64,000 bases of DNA, from NCBI GenBank assembly GCA_934293575.1, contig CAKQYU010000002.1:186001-250000 (forward strand), written 5' to 3'. The position numbers were made by a program, and so were the translations under genes. Below the pieces are notes generated by a model that ran no database searches, was not told the DNA's origin, and saw only the letters and a list, made by a program, of their open reading frames with translations. This document shows, piece by piece, positions 35,716 through 44,371 of the stretch; positions within the stretch are counted from its first letter, which is position 1; each line of letters opens with the position of its first letter. Source of the stretch: an uncultured Lachnospiraceae bacterium (GTDB lineage Bacteria; Bacillota; Clostridia; Lachnospirales; Lachnospiraceae).

Positions 35716-35748
35716 AAAGACAACAGGTTTTACCTGTTGTCTTTTTTC
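35716..35748 (+). terminator. Terminator of the queF-folC-TPR unit
   Basis: AAAGACAACAGG pairs with CCTGTTGTCTTT around TTTTA, followed by T. It separates this unit from spoIIAA. Confidence 0.92.
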
Positions 35749-35750
35749 GT

Positions 35751-35772
35751 AGGAAGAAAACGAAAAAGAAAT
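35751..35772 (+). promoter_or_regulatory. Candidate SigH-type promoter of spoIIAA
   Basis: AGGAAGA (35751-35757) and, 10 bases on, GAAAT (35768-35772), similar to AGGA...GAAT of SigH promoters. It sits between the terminator and the spoIIAA ATG, where the operon promoter must be. The match is incomplete. Confidence 0.3.
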
Positions 35773-35793
35773 TTAGAAAGCGCAGGTAAAATT

Positions 35794-36144
35794 ATGAAAC
35801 AAAATGAATTATTTAAGGTGAAGAAAGAAACATTGATTATTTCTCTGCCGGAAGAATTGGATCATTACGCAGTGGGCAAGATAAGAGAACAAACAGATGA
35901 ATTGTTTAACGGCAATCGTATTCGGGATGTGATTTTTGATTATCAACATACATATTTTATGGATAGCTCCGGTATTGGATTGGTAATGGGAAGATACCGG
36001 GCAGTTCGGTTCTTAAATGGAAATATTTATATTGTCGGTGTGAATGATAAGATTTCAAGAATTCTTAATATATCCGGTATTTACAGAGTTGCAAAACAAT
36101 CAAAAAATGTGGAAGATGCATTAAATGAGATTGAAGGAAATTAA
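35794..36144 (+). CDS. spoIIAA: Anti-sigma F factor antagonist
   Basis: STAS-domain protein that, when dephosphorylated, releases SigF from SpoIIAB in the forespore. Start at 35794, because the longer reading frame runs back into the terminator. The phosphorylated serine is Ser58 in TYFMDSSGIGLVMGRY, the same position as in Bacillus. 116 residues. Followed by spoIIAB and sigF in the standard order. Confidence 0.95.
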   Translation: MKQNELFKVKKETLIISLPEELDHYAVGKIREQTDELFNGNRIRDVIFDYQHTYFMDSSGIGLVMGRYRAVRFLNGNIYIVGVNDKISRILNISGIYRVAKQSKNVEDALNEIEGN

Positions 36145-36188
36145 CTATAGTAAAATTTATCTATGATTAAATTTAAAAGGGAAAGGAT

Positions 36189-36635
36189 ATGGACATGAGT
36201 AAGACAGTGGAACAAATGACTGTAGAATTTGACAGTTTATCAAAAAATGAGAGCTTTGCAAGAGTTGTGGTGGCTGCTTTTGTTGCCAGATTAAATCCTA
36301 CGGTTGATGAAATTGCAGATATAAAAACGGCGGTATCGGAGGCAGTTACTAATTCTATCATACATGGATATGAAAATAAAAACGGAAAAATAAAAATTGA
36401 AACAGAAATTGATAAGGATCAGGTAACGGTAATCGTGACCGATTATGGGATTGGGATTGCAGACGTAAAAAAGGCAATGGAACCAATGTACACCTCAAAA
36501 CCGGAGCTGGAACGTTCAGGAATGGGATTTGCATTTATGGAAGCATTTATGGATGAATTAAATGTTGAATCACAAAAAGGGCAGGGAACTGTTATTACAA
36601 TGAGAAAGGTAATCGGAAAAGAAATCGAATATTAA
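36189..36635 (+). CDS. spoIIAB: Anti-sigma F factor (serine kinase)
   Basis: GHKL-family kinase that binds SigF and phosphorylates SpoIIAA. N box KTAVSEAVTNSIIHGYEN, G1 box VTDYGIGIADV and G2 region ERSGMGFAFMEAF. 148 residues from ATG 36189; ATG 36195, two codons later, is equally possible given the AAAGGGAAAGG upstream. Stops 10 bases before sigF. Confidence 0.96.
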   Translation: MDMSKTVEQMTVEFDSLSKNESFARVVVAAFVARLNPTVDEIADIKTAVSEAVTNSIIHGYENKNGKIKIETEIDKDQVTVIVTDYGIGIADVKKAMEPMYTSKPELERSGMGFAFMEAFMDELNVESQKGQGTVITMRKVIGKEIEY

Positions 36636-36645
36636 TGGAGGCGTC

Positions 36646-37362
36646 ATGGACAGAACTTTTGAGTTGTTGAAACTTGCAAAAGAAGGAGACCGGGACGCAA
36701 AAGATTCATTGGTAAAGGAAAATATGGGACTGGTATGGGCAGTTGCCAGACGATATCAGGGGAGAGGATATGATTTAGAGGATTTGTTTCAGATTGGATG
36801 TATTGGTTTGATAAAATGTATTGATAAGTTTGATTTGTCCTATGATGTAAAATTATCAACCTATGCGGTTCCTATGATTTCAGGAGAAATTAAACGTTTT
36901 TTACGTGATGACGGAATGATAAAGGTAAGCAGAACCTTGAAAGAAACAGCATATAAGGTATATCGTGCAAGAGAAGAGATTATAAACCGGACAGGTGTTG
37001 AGCCGAGATTAGAGGAATTGTCCGATTTATTATCAATTGATATGGAAGAAATTGTAGCTTCTTTAGAAGCGAATGTAGAGGTGGAATCCATTCATAAGAC
37101 AATCTTTCAAAATGACGGAAATGCCATTTGTCTGGCTGATAAAATTGCCAATGAACGGGACGAAAATGAGGATGCTTTAAATCATTTAATGATTGAACAT
37201 GTTATGGATACATTATCATTCGAGGAGCAACGGATTATTAAGCTTAGGTATTACGAAAATAAAACGCAGAGTGAAATTGCAAAAATGCTTGGGATCTCCC
37301 AGGTGCAAATCAGCAGGATGGAAAAGAAAATACTGCTGAAAATGAGAAGGGAAATCGCATAG
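36646..37362 (+). CDS. sigF: RNA polymerase sporulation sigma factor SigF
   Basis: First forespore-specific sigma factor. 238 residues. Region 2 GRGYDLEDLFQIGCIGLIKCIDKFD and STYAVPMISGEIKRFLRDDG; region 3 about residues 105-150; region 4 helix-turn-helix KTQSEIAKMLGISQVQISRMEKKIL. TGGAGG precedes the ATG. Ends 2 bases from the convergent spoVAC stop. Confidence 0.97.
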   Translation: MDRTFELLKLAKEGDRDAKDSLVKENMGLVWAVARRYQGRGYDLEDLFQIGCIGLIKCIDKFDLSYDVKLSTYAVPMISGEIKRFLRDDGMIKVSRTLKETAYKVYRAREEIINRTGVEPRLEELSDLLSIDMEEIVASLEANVEVESIHKTIFQNDGNAICLADKIANERDENEDALNHLMIEHVMDTLSFEEQRIIKLRYYENKTQSEIAKMLGISQVQISRMEKKILLKMRREIA

Positions 37363-37364
37363 TG

Positions 37365-37820
37365 TCAGATGAATATTTTCATCAGGTAGTAAATAATACC
37401 AAGCACCCAGCTTGTAAATATTCCGTATAAAATAACGGGACCGGCAATCGTAAATAACTTTACACCAATACCAAATACCTGTCCCTCTTTTTGATATTCA
37501 ATGGCCGGTGATGCGACAGAGTTGGCAAAGCCGGTTATTGGAACTAAGGCTCCTGCGCCGCCAAGACGTGCAATATGGTTATACAAATTGAATCCGGTTA
37601 AAATTACACTGATTAATATCAGACAGATGGATTCCGCGCTTGCGGCATCTGTTTCGTTAAGATTAAACGTTGCACCGGCAAAATGAAAAATAATTTCTCC
37701 GAGCAGGCAGATGGAACCGCCAATCCAGAAGGCATTCAAACAGTTCTTCCAGATGTTATAGGTTGGTGTGATTTTTTCAATATATTCATTATATTCCTGA
37801 TTTGTTATTGTCTGTTTCAT
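37365..37820 (-). CDS. spoVAC: Stage V sporulation protein AC
   Basis: Inner-membrane protein of the SpoVA channel for dipicolinic acid uptake and release. 151 residues with about four spans. Characteristic segments: PTYNIWKNCLNAFWIGGSIC, GAGALVPITGFANSVASPAIEYQKEG and VFGIGVKLFTIAGPVILYG. ATG with AGGAG 8 bases upstream. Last of spoVAA-AB-AC here; the spoVAD and spoVAE that usually follow are not here but at about 60.6 kb. Confidence 0.96.
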   Translation of the reverse strand: MKQTITNQEYNEYIEKITPTYNIWKNCLNAFWIGGSICLLGEIIFHFAGATFNLNETDAASAESICLILISVILTGFNLYNHIARLGGAGALVPITGFANSVASPAIEYQKEGQVFGIGVKLFTIAGPVILYGIFTSWVLGIIYYLMKIFI

Positions 37821-37832
37821 AAATTCTACTCC

Positions 37833-38282
37833 TTATATAATGGTCTGTATAATTAAGAATAATCCTTTTCCCAATGCAAGGGAAAGTATGGCATAGTCAA
37901 TATTTCTTGCGATATGTGTTTTTTTGGCAAAAACCGGAAAAACATTTAATATTTCGGATAATCCTCCGATGAGAAATCCGGTATAAATACCACCGAAAAT
38001 TCCAATAATAATTAAGATAATATAAGAAATGGTTTCCGGCGGAAGTTTGGATACCTCATAACCCGCACTTTTATATGTCAGGAAAAATTGAATAAAGGTA
38101 GAATATAGTATTCCCAACATCAGGCAGTTTTCATATAAAAGACACTCCCCCGCAGTTTTCGTTTTTTCAGCAAATTTCGGGAAAATACCAAGCATACTGA
38201 TAAATGCCACATAGGCAGCGGCGGTTGCAAAACCGGCGCATAAACCACTGAATATTAAACCGGAAAATCTTAAATAAAGCAT
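37833..38282 (-). CDS. spoVAB: Stage V sporulation protein AB
   Basis: Integral membrane protein of the SpoVA system. 149 residues with about four spans (about 7-30, 50-70, 88-112 and 128-147), containing GLCAGFATAAAYVAFISMLGIFPKFAEKT and GIFGGIYTGFLIGGLSEILNVFPV. AAAGGA lies 7 bases before the ATG. 12 bases separate it from spoVAC and 45 from spoVAA. Confidence 0.92.
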   Translation of the reverse strand: MLYLRFSGLIFSGLCAGFATAAAYVAFISMLGIFPKFAEKTKTAGECLLYENCLMLGILYSTFIQFFLTYKSAGYEVSKLPPETISYIILIIIGIFGGIYTGFLIGGLSEILNVFPVFAKKTHIARNIDYAILSLALGKGLFLIIQTII

Positions 38283-38327
38283 AACATTGTCCTTTCAAAA
38301 ATCGCTGTCCATCAACAGAGGGAATGC

Positions 38328-38948
38328 TTACGAATTGATATCCATATTTTCGTTGCGTCTGCTCATATCCTTGATGATAGCTGTGTTAACATCTCTTTCG
38401 TATAAACGCATTTGTACCTCTAACGGAGAAGGATCTTTTGTAAGTTTTCGGCTGCCCCAGTGATTGAAAAATATAATCATACCGATTGTAAGACCAATGG
38501 CATAGGTGATGGAAAGACAAAAGGTTCCTTTTTCGGCATCGCCTAAAAATAACATTGACAGGTATGTGAATAACTCTTTTGCACCGACATCCGTGTTATA
38601 TGCCATGATGGCATAACCGCCACCGAAAAATGCAATCAGACAAAGAAAAACCGTAAAAATCCATTCTTTGATTTTTTCTTTTCGGGATGGCGGGTCGTAG
38701 ATAGCAATAAAATCCGGTTCGCCCAAATTGACAACATCTACATCAGGGAAATTATCCAAAATCAGCTGAATGATTTTCATGATGGATACGGATAACTGAC
38801 CTTTGCTTTCGAAGGTATACAGATGCAGACTGCCAATACTGTTTTGCAATTTTTTGTTTTCGGTGTAAATCGTTAATACATCCTTTAACAGTACACGATG
38901 ATTGGTTACAAGCACGCTTTGTGCTGATTTTATATAGACCGATTCCAC
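38328..38948 (-). CDS. spoVAA: Stage V sporulation protein AA
   Basis: First protein of the SpoVA operon. 206 residues: a soluble N-terminal domain (about 1-90, ending GEPDFIAIYDPPSRKEKIKEW) and two spans (about 92-112 and 145-165). GTG start with AGAGGG 8 bases upstream. A good SigG-type promoter lies 32-60 bases upstream. Similarity to SpoVAA is supported by the conserved PDVDVVNLGEPDF and by gene order with spoVAB and spoVAC. Confidence 0.9.
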   Translation of the reverse strand: MESVYIKSAQSVLVTNHRVLLKDVLTIYTENKKLQNSIGSLHLYTFESKGQLSVSIMKIIQLILDNFPDVDVVNLGEPDFIAIYDPPSRKEKIKEWIFTVFLCLIAFFGGGYAIMAYNTDVGAKELFTYLSMLFLGDAEKGTFCLSITYAIGLTIGMIIFFNHWGSRKLTKDPSPLEVQMRLYERDVNTAIIKDMSRRNENMDINS

Positions 38949-38979
38949 TTCAATACCCTCTTTCTGCTTATGATGTAAG

Positions 38980-39008
38980 TAGTATGTCGGATTTTTCCGA
39001 TTCTATGC
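38980..39008 (-). promoter_or_regulatory. SigG/SigF-type forespore promoter of spoVAA
   Basis: On the minus strand GCATA (39008-39004), 17-base spacer, CATACTA (38986-38980). This matches the forespore consensus (GNATR, 17-18, CATNNTA) and sits 32 bases before the GTG of spoVAA. Confidence 0.8.
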
Positions 39009-39031
39009 ATGGAAGATTGGACATCAAAATA

Positions 39032-39060
39032 TTGAGAAAATAAAACAGATATGATATTAT
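39032..39060 (+). promoter_or_regulatory. Promoter of the DHH phosphoesterase gene
   Basis: TTGAGA (39032-39037), 17-base spacer ending in TGA, TATTAT (39055-39060); divergent from the spoVAA promoter. Confidence 0.65.
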
Positions 39061-39118
39061 ATAAAATTGATTTGCAATAAGGAAAAACAGATAGAATAAA
39101 AGCTATTGAGGTACATAT

Positions 39119-40108
39119 ATGGGATATCAGAAATTGGTTGAATTGTTAAAGGGGCATAAAGTTTTTTTGCAGACGCATAACTTTCCGGATCCGGACGCGT
39201 TAGCTTCTGCATTTGGAATGCAGGTTTTCTTAAAAGCTCACGGAGTGAAAACTACAATATGTTATGCCGGTAAAATTGAAAAAAACAGTACGAAACGAAT
39301 GATTGATGAATTTGGTATTGAGGCAGTTTATATTGATGACATCAAAGATATGTCAAAAGAGGATTACATTGTTACAATTGATTCACAAAAATATAATTCC
39401 AATATTACGGATTTTGTCGGAGATGAAGTGGGATGTATTGACCATCATCCGACAGCAATTCCCTGTGCTTACCAGTACAGTGATATCAGAATCTGTGGAG
39501 CCTGTGCATCAATAGTGACCAGTTATTTCATTGAAAGTAATACTTCTTTGGATGTGAATACGGCAACTGCCTTGTTGTATGGTCTGAAGATGGATACAGA
39601 ATCCTTTAATCGTGGCGTTACCGATTTTGATATTGAAATGTTTGGATATCTTCATAAGATTGCGAATAATCAGAAAATAACCAATATGTACAATAATAAT
39701 ATGGAAATAGAGGATTTGCACGCATATGGTGAGGCAATTCGGACAATTCAGATTTATGAAAATGTAGGTTTTGCAAAAATATCTTTTGATTGTCCGGATG
39801 GATTGGTAGCTATGATATCGGATTTTATTCTTGGATTGGATGTGGTTGAATTTTCGGTCGTTTATGCGGCAAGAGATGGAGGGTATAAGTTCTCTGTCCG
39901 GAATGAAACCGCACTTTACCATGCGGGAACCGTTACTCAGGAGGCGTTGTCGGGACTTGGTGGCGGTGGCGGTCATTTTTCGATGGCCGGCGGTGTGATT
40001 ACGAAGGATAAAATGGATCAGTTAGGAAATAATCCGGATTTCTGGATTCGGAAACGTTTTTTGGATGTAATTAAAAAAATGCATGATCAATATGAAAAAA
40101 AGCAGTGA
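39119..40108 (+). CDS. DHH/DHHA1 phosphoesterase, NrnA-like
   Basis: Predicted bifunctional oligoribonuclease and pAp phosphatase, or c-di-AMP-linear dinucleotide phosphodiesterase. 329 residues. Motifs: THNFPDPDALASAFGMQ, a TIDSQK metal Asp, CIDHHPTA (the DHH motif), GLKMDTESFNRG, and C-terminal DHHA1 with GLGGGGGHFSMAGGVI. GAGG precedes the ATG. First of an apparent unit with proB and fliB-like genes (17-base gap, then a 4-base overlap). Confidence 0.88.
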   Translation: MGYQKLVELLKGHKVFLQTHNFPDPDALASAFGMQVFLKAHGVKTTICYAGKIEKNSTKRMIDEFGIEAVYIDDIKDMSKEDYIVTIDSQKYNSNITDFVGDEVGCIDHHPTAIPCAYQYSDIRICGACASIVTSYFIESNTSLDVNTATALLYGLKMDTESFNRGVTDFDIEMFGYLHKIANNQKITNMYNNNMEIEDLHAYGEAIRTIQIYENVGFAKISFDCPDGLVAMISDFILGLDVVEFSVVYAARDGGYKFSVRNETALYHAGTVTQEALSGLGGGGGHFSMAGGVITKDKMDQLGNNPDFWIRKRFLDVIKKMHDQYEKKQ

Positions 40109-40125
40109 GATAAAGGCGGGAGAAA

Positions 40126-40944
40126 ATGGAAAAACAAAGAGTAGTAGTTAAAGTTGGAACATCAACTTTAACCGGAGAAACCGGGGCATTGAATTTCCGT
40201 ACCATTGATAAATTGGCACAGGTGTTATCGTCCCTAAGAAATGAAGGTCATCAGGTTGTGTTGGTATCGTCCGGTGCCATTGCGGTGGGCGTTAATAAAA
40301 TGCGGTTGCCGATGAAACCAAAGGATGTATGTATGAAGCAGGCGGCTGCTTCGGTCGGACAGTGTGAAATTATGCATATCTATGATAAATTTTTCGGAGA
40401 ATACGGAAATATTGTCGGACAGATATTGCTGACAGCTGAGGATATTGCAGTAAAAGAAAAAAGAAGAAATTTAAAAAATACATTTGAGGCATTGTTGGAA
40501 AATGGGATGATACCGATTGTAAATGAAAATGATTCGGTCAGCCATGCGGAGATTGAGTCAGAGAAAAAAGTATTCGGTGATAACGATATGCTTTCAGCGA
40601 TTGTTGCAAATTTATGTGAGGCAAACAGTCTGATTATCTTATCCGATATTGAGGGTTTATATGACAGTAATCCACATGATAATCCGAATGCCAGATTGCT
40701 GCATGAAATACCGGAAATTACAGATTCTATTAAGAATCTGGGAAGTGGTTCGGATTCTAACCGGGGAACCGGTGGCATGGTTACAAAACTAGAAGCGGCT
40801 GAATTTGCAACTTCACATGGCATGGATATGTATATAGCACATGGATCGGATCCGGAAAATATATATAAAATTATGGAAGGTCAGCTTGTGGGAACAAAAT
40901 TCTTTAAAAGATTTTCGTTAAATAAAGAAAGTGGTGTTTCATGA
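40126..40944 (+). CDS. proB: Glutamate 5-kinase
   Basis: First step of proline synthesis, forming gamma-glutamyl phosphate. 272 residues, the short form without the C-terminal PUA domain. Motifs: VVVKVGTSTLTGE, VLVSSGAIAVGVNKM, IVNENDSVSHAEI, FGDNDMLSAIVA and GTGGMVTKLEAA. GGCGGGAG precedes the ATG. No proA in this window. Overlaps the next gene by 4 bases (ATGA). Confidence 0.96.
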   Translation: MEKQRVVVKVGTSTLTGETGALNFRTIDKLAQVLSSLRNEGHQVVLVSSGAIAVGVNKMRLPMKPKDVCMKQAAASVGQCEIMHIYDKFFGEYGNIVGQILLTAEDIAVKEKRRNLKNTFEALLENGMIPIVNENDSVSHAEIESEKKVFGDNDMLSAIVANLCEANSLIILSDIEGLYDSNPHDNPNARLLHEIPEITDSIKNLGSGSDSNRGTGGMVTKLEAAEFATSHGMDMYIAHGSDPENIYKIMEGQLVGTKFFKRFSLNKESGVS

Positions 40945-42104
40945 AATATACAGTAGTATCTTATTATGATGAATTTCATTGTATTGGTGGAAGCTGTGAA
41001 GATTCCTGTTGTGAAAACTGGGAAATTGATTTAGATGATGATTCCGTAAAGAAATATCTTCATCAAAAGGGATGTTTTGGAAAAAGACTGAAAGCAAATA
41101 TGCGGGTAAAGGAGAAACAGTTTATTTTAAACGGAACCAGATGTCCTTTCCTGAATGAAGAAAATTTATGTGATATTTATATTGAGATGGGTGAAGAAAG
41201 TCTATGTGAAACCTGTACCAATTTTCCGAGACATATAGAAGAATTTGACGATTTAAAGGAAGTCAGTCTTACCATGTCCTGTCCGGAAGCAAGCAGGATT
41301 ATGCTTGCAAAGGATGAAAAAATGGAATTTGTTACGAAGGACGGGTGTGATGAAGATTACGGTTTAAAGGTAATTAATCCCAAAAAATCCCGGCTGTTTT
41401 TCGGAAAAAAGAATGTAAATAAATTAGACCAGGCATTGTTTGAGATTCTTGAAAAAGCAAGAAAGATTTTGTTTGATGTATTGCAAAACAGACAGTTATC
41501 CGTTGAGAAACGTGCAGTTATTGTTTTGCTGTATGGTGAACAGATGCAAAACCTTTTCAATCAAAAGGATTATACCGGATTAAGGGAGTTTGTCGGAAAC
41601 AATGCATTTGATTTAGAGTATAAAGGTGCGGTATCGGATTTTTTGGAAACCAAAAAATGGCTATATCAGGTACTGAATATGTATGAGGGCTTAGAGGTTA
41701 TTAAGGATGAATGGAGTAAGTTGTTAGTACAGGGGATGGAATGTGATTATCGGGAAAATGACCGTAAAGAATTTGAACAGTATCTGGGTAATCGTCAGTA
41801 TGAATTTGAACATATACTTGTTTATTATATGTTTAATTATTTTCTCGGAGCATCTTATGACGGAGATATTTTGACTAAGGTTAAAATGTCTGTGATTTCC
41901 TATCTGGTAATCCGGCAGTTGGATATTGCTTATTGGAAACAGAATCAAAAAACATTTACTTATGAGGATCAGGTTTTCATTGCACATGCATATTCAAAGG
42001 AAGTAGAACATTCGTATAACAATTTTGAATCCTTGCAGCTGGTATTATCGGCGCATCCTTTGTTGGATGTCGAGCATCTGATATGCGGACTTAAAGTGTT
42101 ATGA
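40941..42104 (+). CDS. FliB-family protein (flagellin lysine-N-methylase-like)
   Basis: 387 residues. The N-terminus carries the Cys pattern of the FliB family: HCIGGSCEDSCCENWEIDLD, then CPFLNEENLCDIYIEMGEES, CETCTNFPRHIEEF, and a TMSCPEAS segment; these probably hold an iron-sulfur cluster. The C-terminal half is helical and hydrophilic. FliB methylates flagellin in Salmonella, but family members are widespread in Clostridia and no flagellar gene is near, so the substrate is open. Translationally coupled to proB. Confidence 0.8.
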   Translation: MKYTVVSYYDEFHCIGGSCEDSCCENWEIDLDDDSVKKYLHQKGCFGKRLKANMRVKEKQFILNGTRCPFLNEENLCDIYIEMGEESLCETCTNFPRHIEEFDDLKEVSLTMSCPEASRIMLAKDEKMEFVTKDGCDEDYGLKVINPKKSRLFFGKKNVNKLDQALFEILEKARKILFDVLQNRQLSVEKRAVIVLLYGEQMQNLFNQKDYTGLREFVGNNAFDLEYKGAVSDFLETKKWLYQVLNMYEGLEVIKDEWSKLLVQGMECDYRENDRKEFEQYLGNRQYEFEHILVYYMFNYFLGASYDGDILTKVKMSVISYLVIRQLDIAYWKQNQKTFTYEDQVFIAHAYSKEVEHSYNNFESLQLVLSAHPLLDVEHLICGLKVL

Positions 42105-42108
42105 ATTC

Positions 42109-42137
42109 TTGACAAGAGTAATAGAATCAGTTAATAT
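42109..42137 (+). promoter_or_regulatory. Promoter of the T-box-aspS transcript
   Basis: TTGACA (42109-42114), 17-base spacer, TAATAT (42132-42137); starts 4 bases after the FliB-like gene ends. Confidence 0.8.
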
Positions 42138-42144
42138 ATAGACA

Positions 42145-42407
42145 TATATGGCTATGCCAAAGGCGATGAAGAAGAGAAGTAACATTGATTATCGCTTACA
42201 GTGAGTGGGAGACAGTGAAAACCCCATAGAGTGAATGAATGTGAATAACACTTTGGAGCTACAATCTGAACATTTATATTAGTAGGTGCGTCGTAAGTTG
42301 TGCGTTAAACAACAAAGGTTTATGAGAGACTGTAAGTACAGTAAATCAGGTGGTACCGCGGACTTATATGGTTCGTCCTGAACAATTATGTTTGGGACGG
42401 GCTTTTT
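42145..42407 (+). ncRNA. T-box leader (tRNA-sensing riboswitch) of aspS
   Basis: This gene-free stretch of 387 bases is a T-box. The T-box sequence AGGTGGTACCGCGG is at 42348-42361 and the terminator GTTCGTCCTGAAC/GTTTGGGACGGGC plus T-run at 42371-42407. Stem I closes by CCAAAG (42157-42162) with CTTTGG (42251-42256); the specifier loop has AGTA on the 5' side and GAA on the 3' side, topped by ACATT/AATGT. The triplet after GAA-T is AAC (42247-42249), which reads Asn rather than Asp. Uncharged tRNA is expected to favour the antiterminator. Confidence 0.93.
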
Positions 42408-42491
42408 TTATTGGAAAGGATTCAGAAGGAAGCCTGTCTTACCGGAATAGATATTCCGGAATTGGAAAAAATAGCAAAAAGGAGAGAAAAG

Positions 42492-44243
42492 ATGAACACA
42501 AATAATATGTATCGTAATACAACCTTGGATAAGCTTAGTGAAGCAGATGTCGGAAAGACATATAAGGTTGCAGGCTGGGTGGAAAATATCCGGGATCATG
42601 GAGGCGTTTCTTTTATTGATTTAAGAGATATGTATGGTGTGTTACAGGTAGTTATGCGTGACACAACTTTATTGGAAGGAATCAGTAAGGAAGATTGTAT
42701 TTCAATTGATGGTACAATTGAACATCGTGATGAGGAAACTTATAATCCGAAGATTCCGACCGGAACCATCGAATTAGAGGCACATTCTGTAAATATGCTT
42801 GGCAAAGTAAAGCATCAGCTGCCGTTTGAAATCATGACTTCAAAGGAAACCAGAGAAGATGTGCGGTTAAAGTATCGTTATCTGGATATGCGAAATGCAA
42901 AAGTAAAAGAAAATATGATTTTCCGTTCAAAGGTAATCAGTTACCTGAGAGAAAAGATGACAGAAATGGGATTTTTGGAAATGCAGACACCGATTCTTTG
43001 CGCATCTTCTCCGGAGGGTGCAAGAGATTATATTGTTCCTTCCCGTAAATTTAAAGGAAAGTTTTACGCGTTGCCACAGGCACCACAGCAGTATAAACAG
43101 TTATTAATGGTTTCAGGTATTGACAAATATTTCCAGATTGCTCCGTGTTTCAGAGATGAGGATGCAAGAGCAGACAGAAGTCCGGGAGAGTTTTACCAGC
43201 TCGACTTTGAAATGGCATTTGCAACTCAGGAAGACGTATTCAAGGTAGGAGAAGAAGTTTTAGAAGCAACCTTTGAAAAGTTTGCACCGAAAGATGCAGC
43301 CATTACCAAGGCACCGTTTCCAATTATCAGTTATAAAGAAGCAATGTTAAAGTACGGTACAGATAAGCCGGATTTAAGAAATCCATTGGTAATTATTGAT
43401 TTATCGGATTTCTTTAATCGTTGTACTTTCAAGCCATTCCAGAATACAACGGTTCGTGCAATTAATGTTCATGCGAAGCTTTCAAAAGGTCAGCATGAGA
43501 AATTATTAAAATATGCACAGTCAATTGGCATGGGTGGACTTGGATATTTAGAGGTATTAGAAGATGGAAGCTACAAGGGCCCGATTGATAAGTTTATTCC
43601 GGATGATATGAAAACAGAAATTAAGGATTTGGCAGGTTTAACACCGGGAGATACTATTTTCTTTATTGCAGATAAGGAAAGTTATGCGGCAAATTATGCG
43701 GGACAGTTGCGTACAGAACTTGCAAATCGTCTTGATTTATTGGAAAAGAATGCATATCGTTTCTGTTATATTAATGATTTTCCGATGTTTGAATATGATG
43801 AACAGGAAAAGAAGATTATATTTACACATAATCCATTTTCAATGCCACAGGGCGGATTGGAAGCATTGAATGAAAAGAATCCGACAGAGATTTTGGCATA
43901 TCAGTATGATATTGTTTGTAACGGTATTGAATTATCTTCCGGGGCAGTGCGTAACCATAATTTAGATATCATGGTAAAGGCATTTGAGATTGCCGGTTAT
44001 ACGGAAGATGATTTGAAAGAAAAATTCGGAGCATTATATAATGCGTTCCAGTTTGGTGCACCGCCGCATGCAGGTATGGCTCCGGGTGTGGATCGAATGA
44101 TTATGTTGTTACGTGATGAGGAAAATATCCGCGAAGTCATTCCGTTCCCGATGAACGGTAATGCGCAGGATTTGATGTGTGGAGCACCTTCGGAAGTAAC
44201 AGAACAACAGCTTCGGGAAGTTCATATTAAGGTAAGACAGTAG
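42492..44243 (+). CDS. aspS: Aspartyl-tRNA synthetase (bacterial type)
   Basis: Charges tRNA with aspartate. 583 residues from ATG 42492, chosen for AAAAAGGAGAG; the frame is open further upstream but without an RBS. N-terminal anticodon domain AGWVENIRDHGGVSFIDLRD; class II motif 2 FRDEDARADRSPGEFYQLDFE; GAD insert domain (about 290-400); motif 3 GAPPHAGMAPGVDRMIMLL. RDHGG in the anticodon domain resembles non-discriminating AspRS enzymes that also charge tRNA-Asn, which would suit the Asn-type specifier in its leader; that part is inference. Confidence 0.95.
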   Translation: MNTNNMYRNTTLDKLSEADVGKTYKVAGWVENIRDHGGVSFIDLRDMYGVLQVVMRDTTLLEGISKEDCISIDGTIEHRDEETYNPKIPTGTIELEAHSVNMLGKVKHQLPFEIMTSKETREDVRLKYRYLDMRNAKVKENMIFRSKVISYLREKMTEMGFLEMQTPILCASSPEGARDYIVPSRKFKGKFYALPQAPQQYKQLLMVSGIDKYFQIAPCFRDEDARADRSPGEFYQLDFEMAFATQEDVFKVGEEVLEATFEKFAPKDAAITKAPFPIISYKEAMLKYGTDKPDLRNPLVIIDLSDFFNRCTFKPFQNTTVRAINVHAKLSKGQHEKLLKYAQSIGMGGLGYLEVLEDGSYKGPIDKFIPDDMKTEIKDLAGLTPGDTIFFIADKESYAANYAGQLRTELANRLDLLEKNAYRFCYINDFPMFEYDEQEKKIIFTHNPFSMPQGGLEALNEKNPTEILAYQYDIVCNGIELSSGAVRNHNLDIMVKAFEIAGYTEDDLKEKFGALYNAFQFGAPPHAGMAPGVDRMIMLLRDEENIREVIPFPMNGNAQDLMCGAPSEVTEQQLREVHIKVRQ

Positions 44244-44248
44244 ATAGT

Positions 44249-44288
44249 AAAAAGCATTCCTGTTTCGTAAAAGGGGAATGCTTTTTTA
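44249..44288 (+). terminator. aspS terminator
   Basis: AAAAGCATTCC pairs with GGAATGCTTTT around a 14-base loop, followed by T. Confidence 0.9.
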
Positions 44289-44306
44289 TTTGGATATAGA
44301 AAAGAC

Positions 44307-44336
44307 TTGCGGGATAAGGTAAACCTATTGTATAAC
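44307..44336 (+). promoter_or_regulatory. Promoter of the pyrophosphatase gene
   Basis: TTGCGG (44307-44312), 18-base spacer, TATAAC (44331-44336). Confidence 0.5.
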
Positions 44337-44371
44337 AAAAGAAAAAGAAATTGGAAAGTAGGAGATTGTAT

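Noticed and set aside
42411..42491. Open frame in front of aspS that would add 27 residues
   Set aside because: It starts inside the T-box terminator region with no RBS; ATG 42492 has AAAAAGGAGAG upstream and gives the usual AspRS N-terminus.
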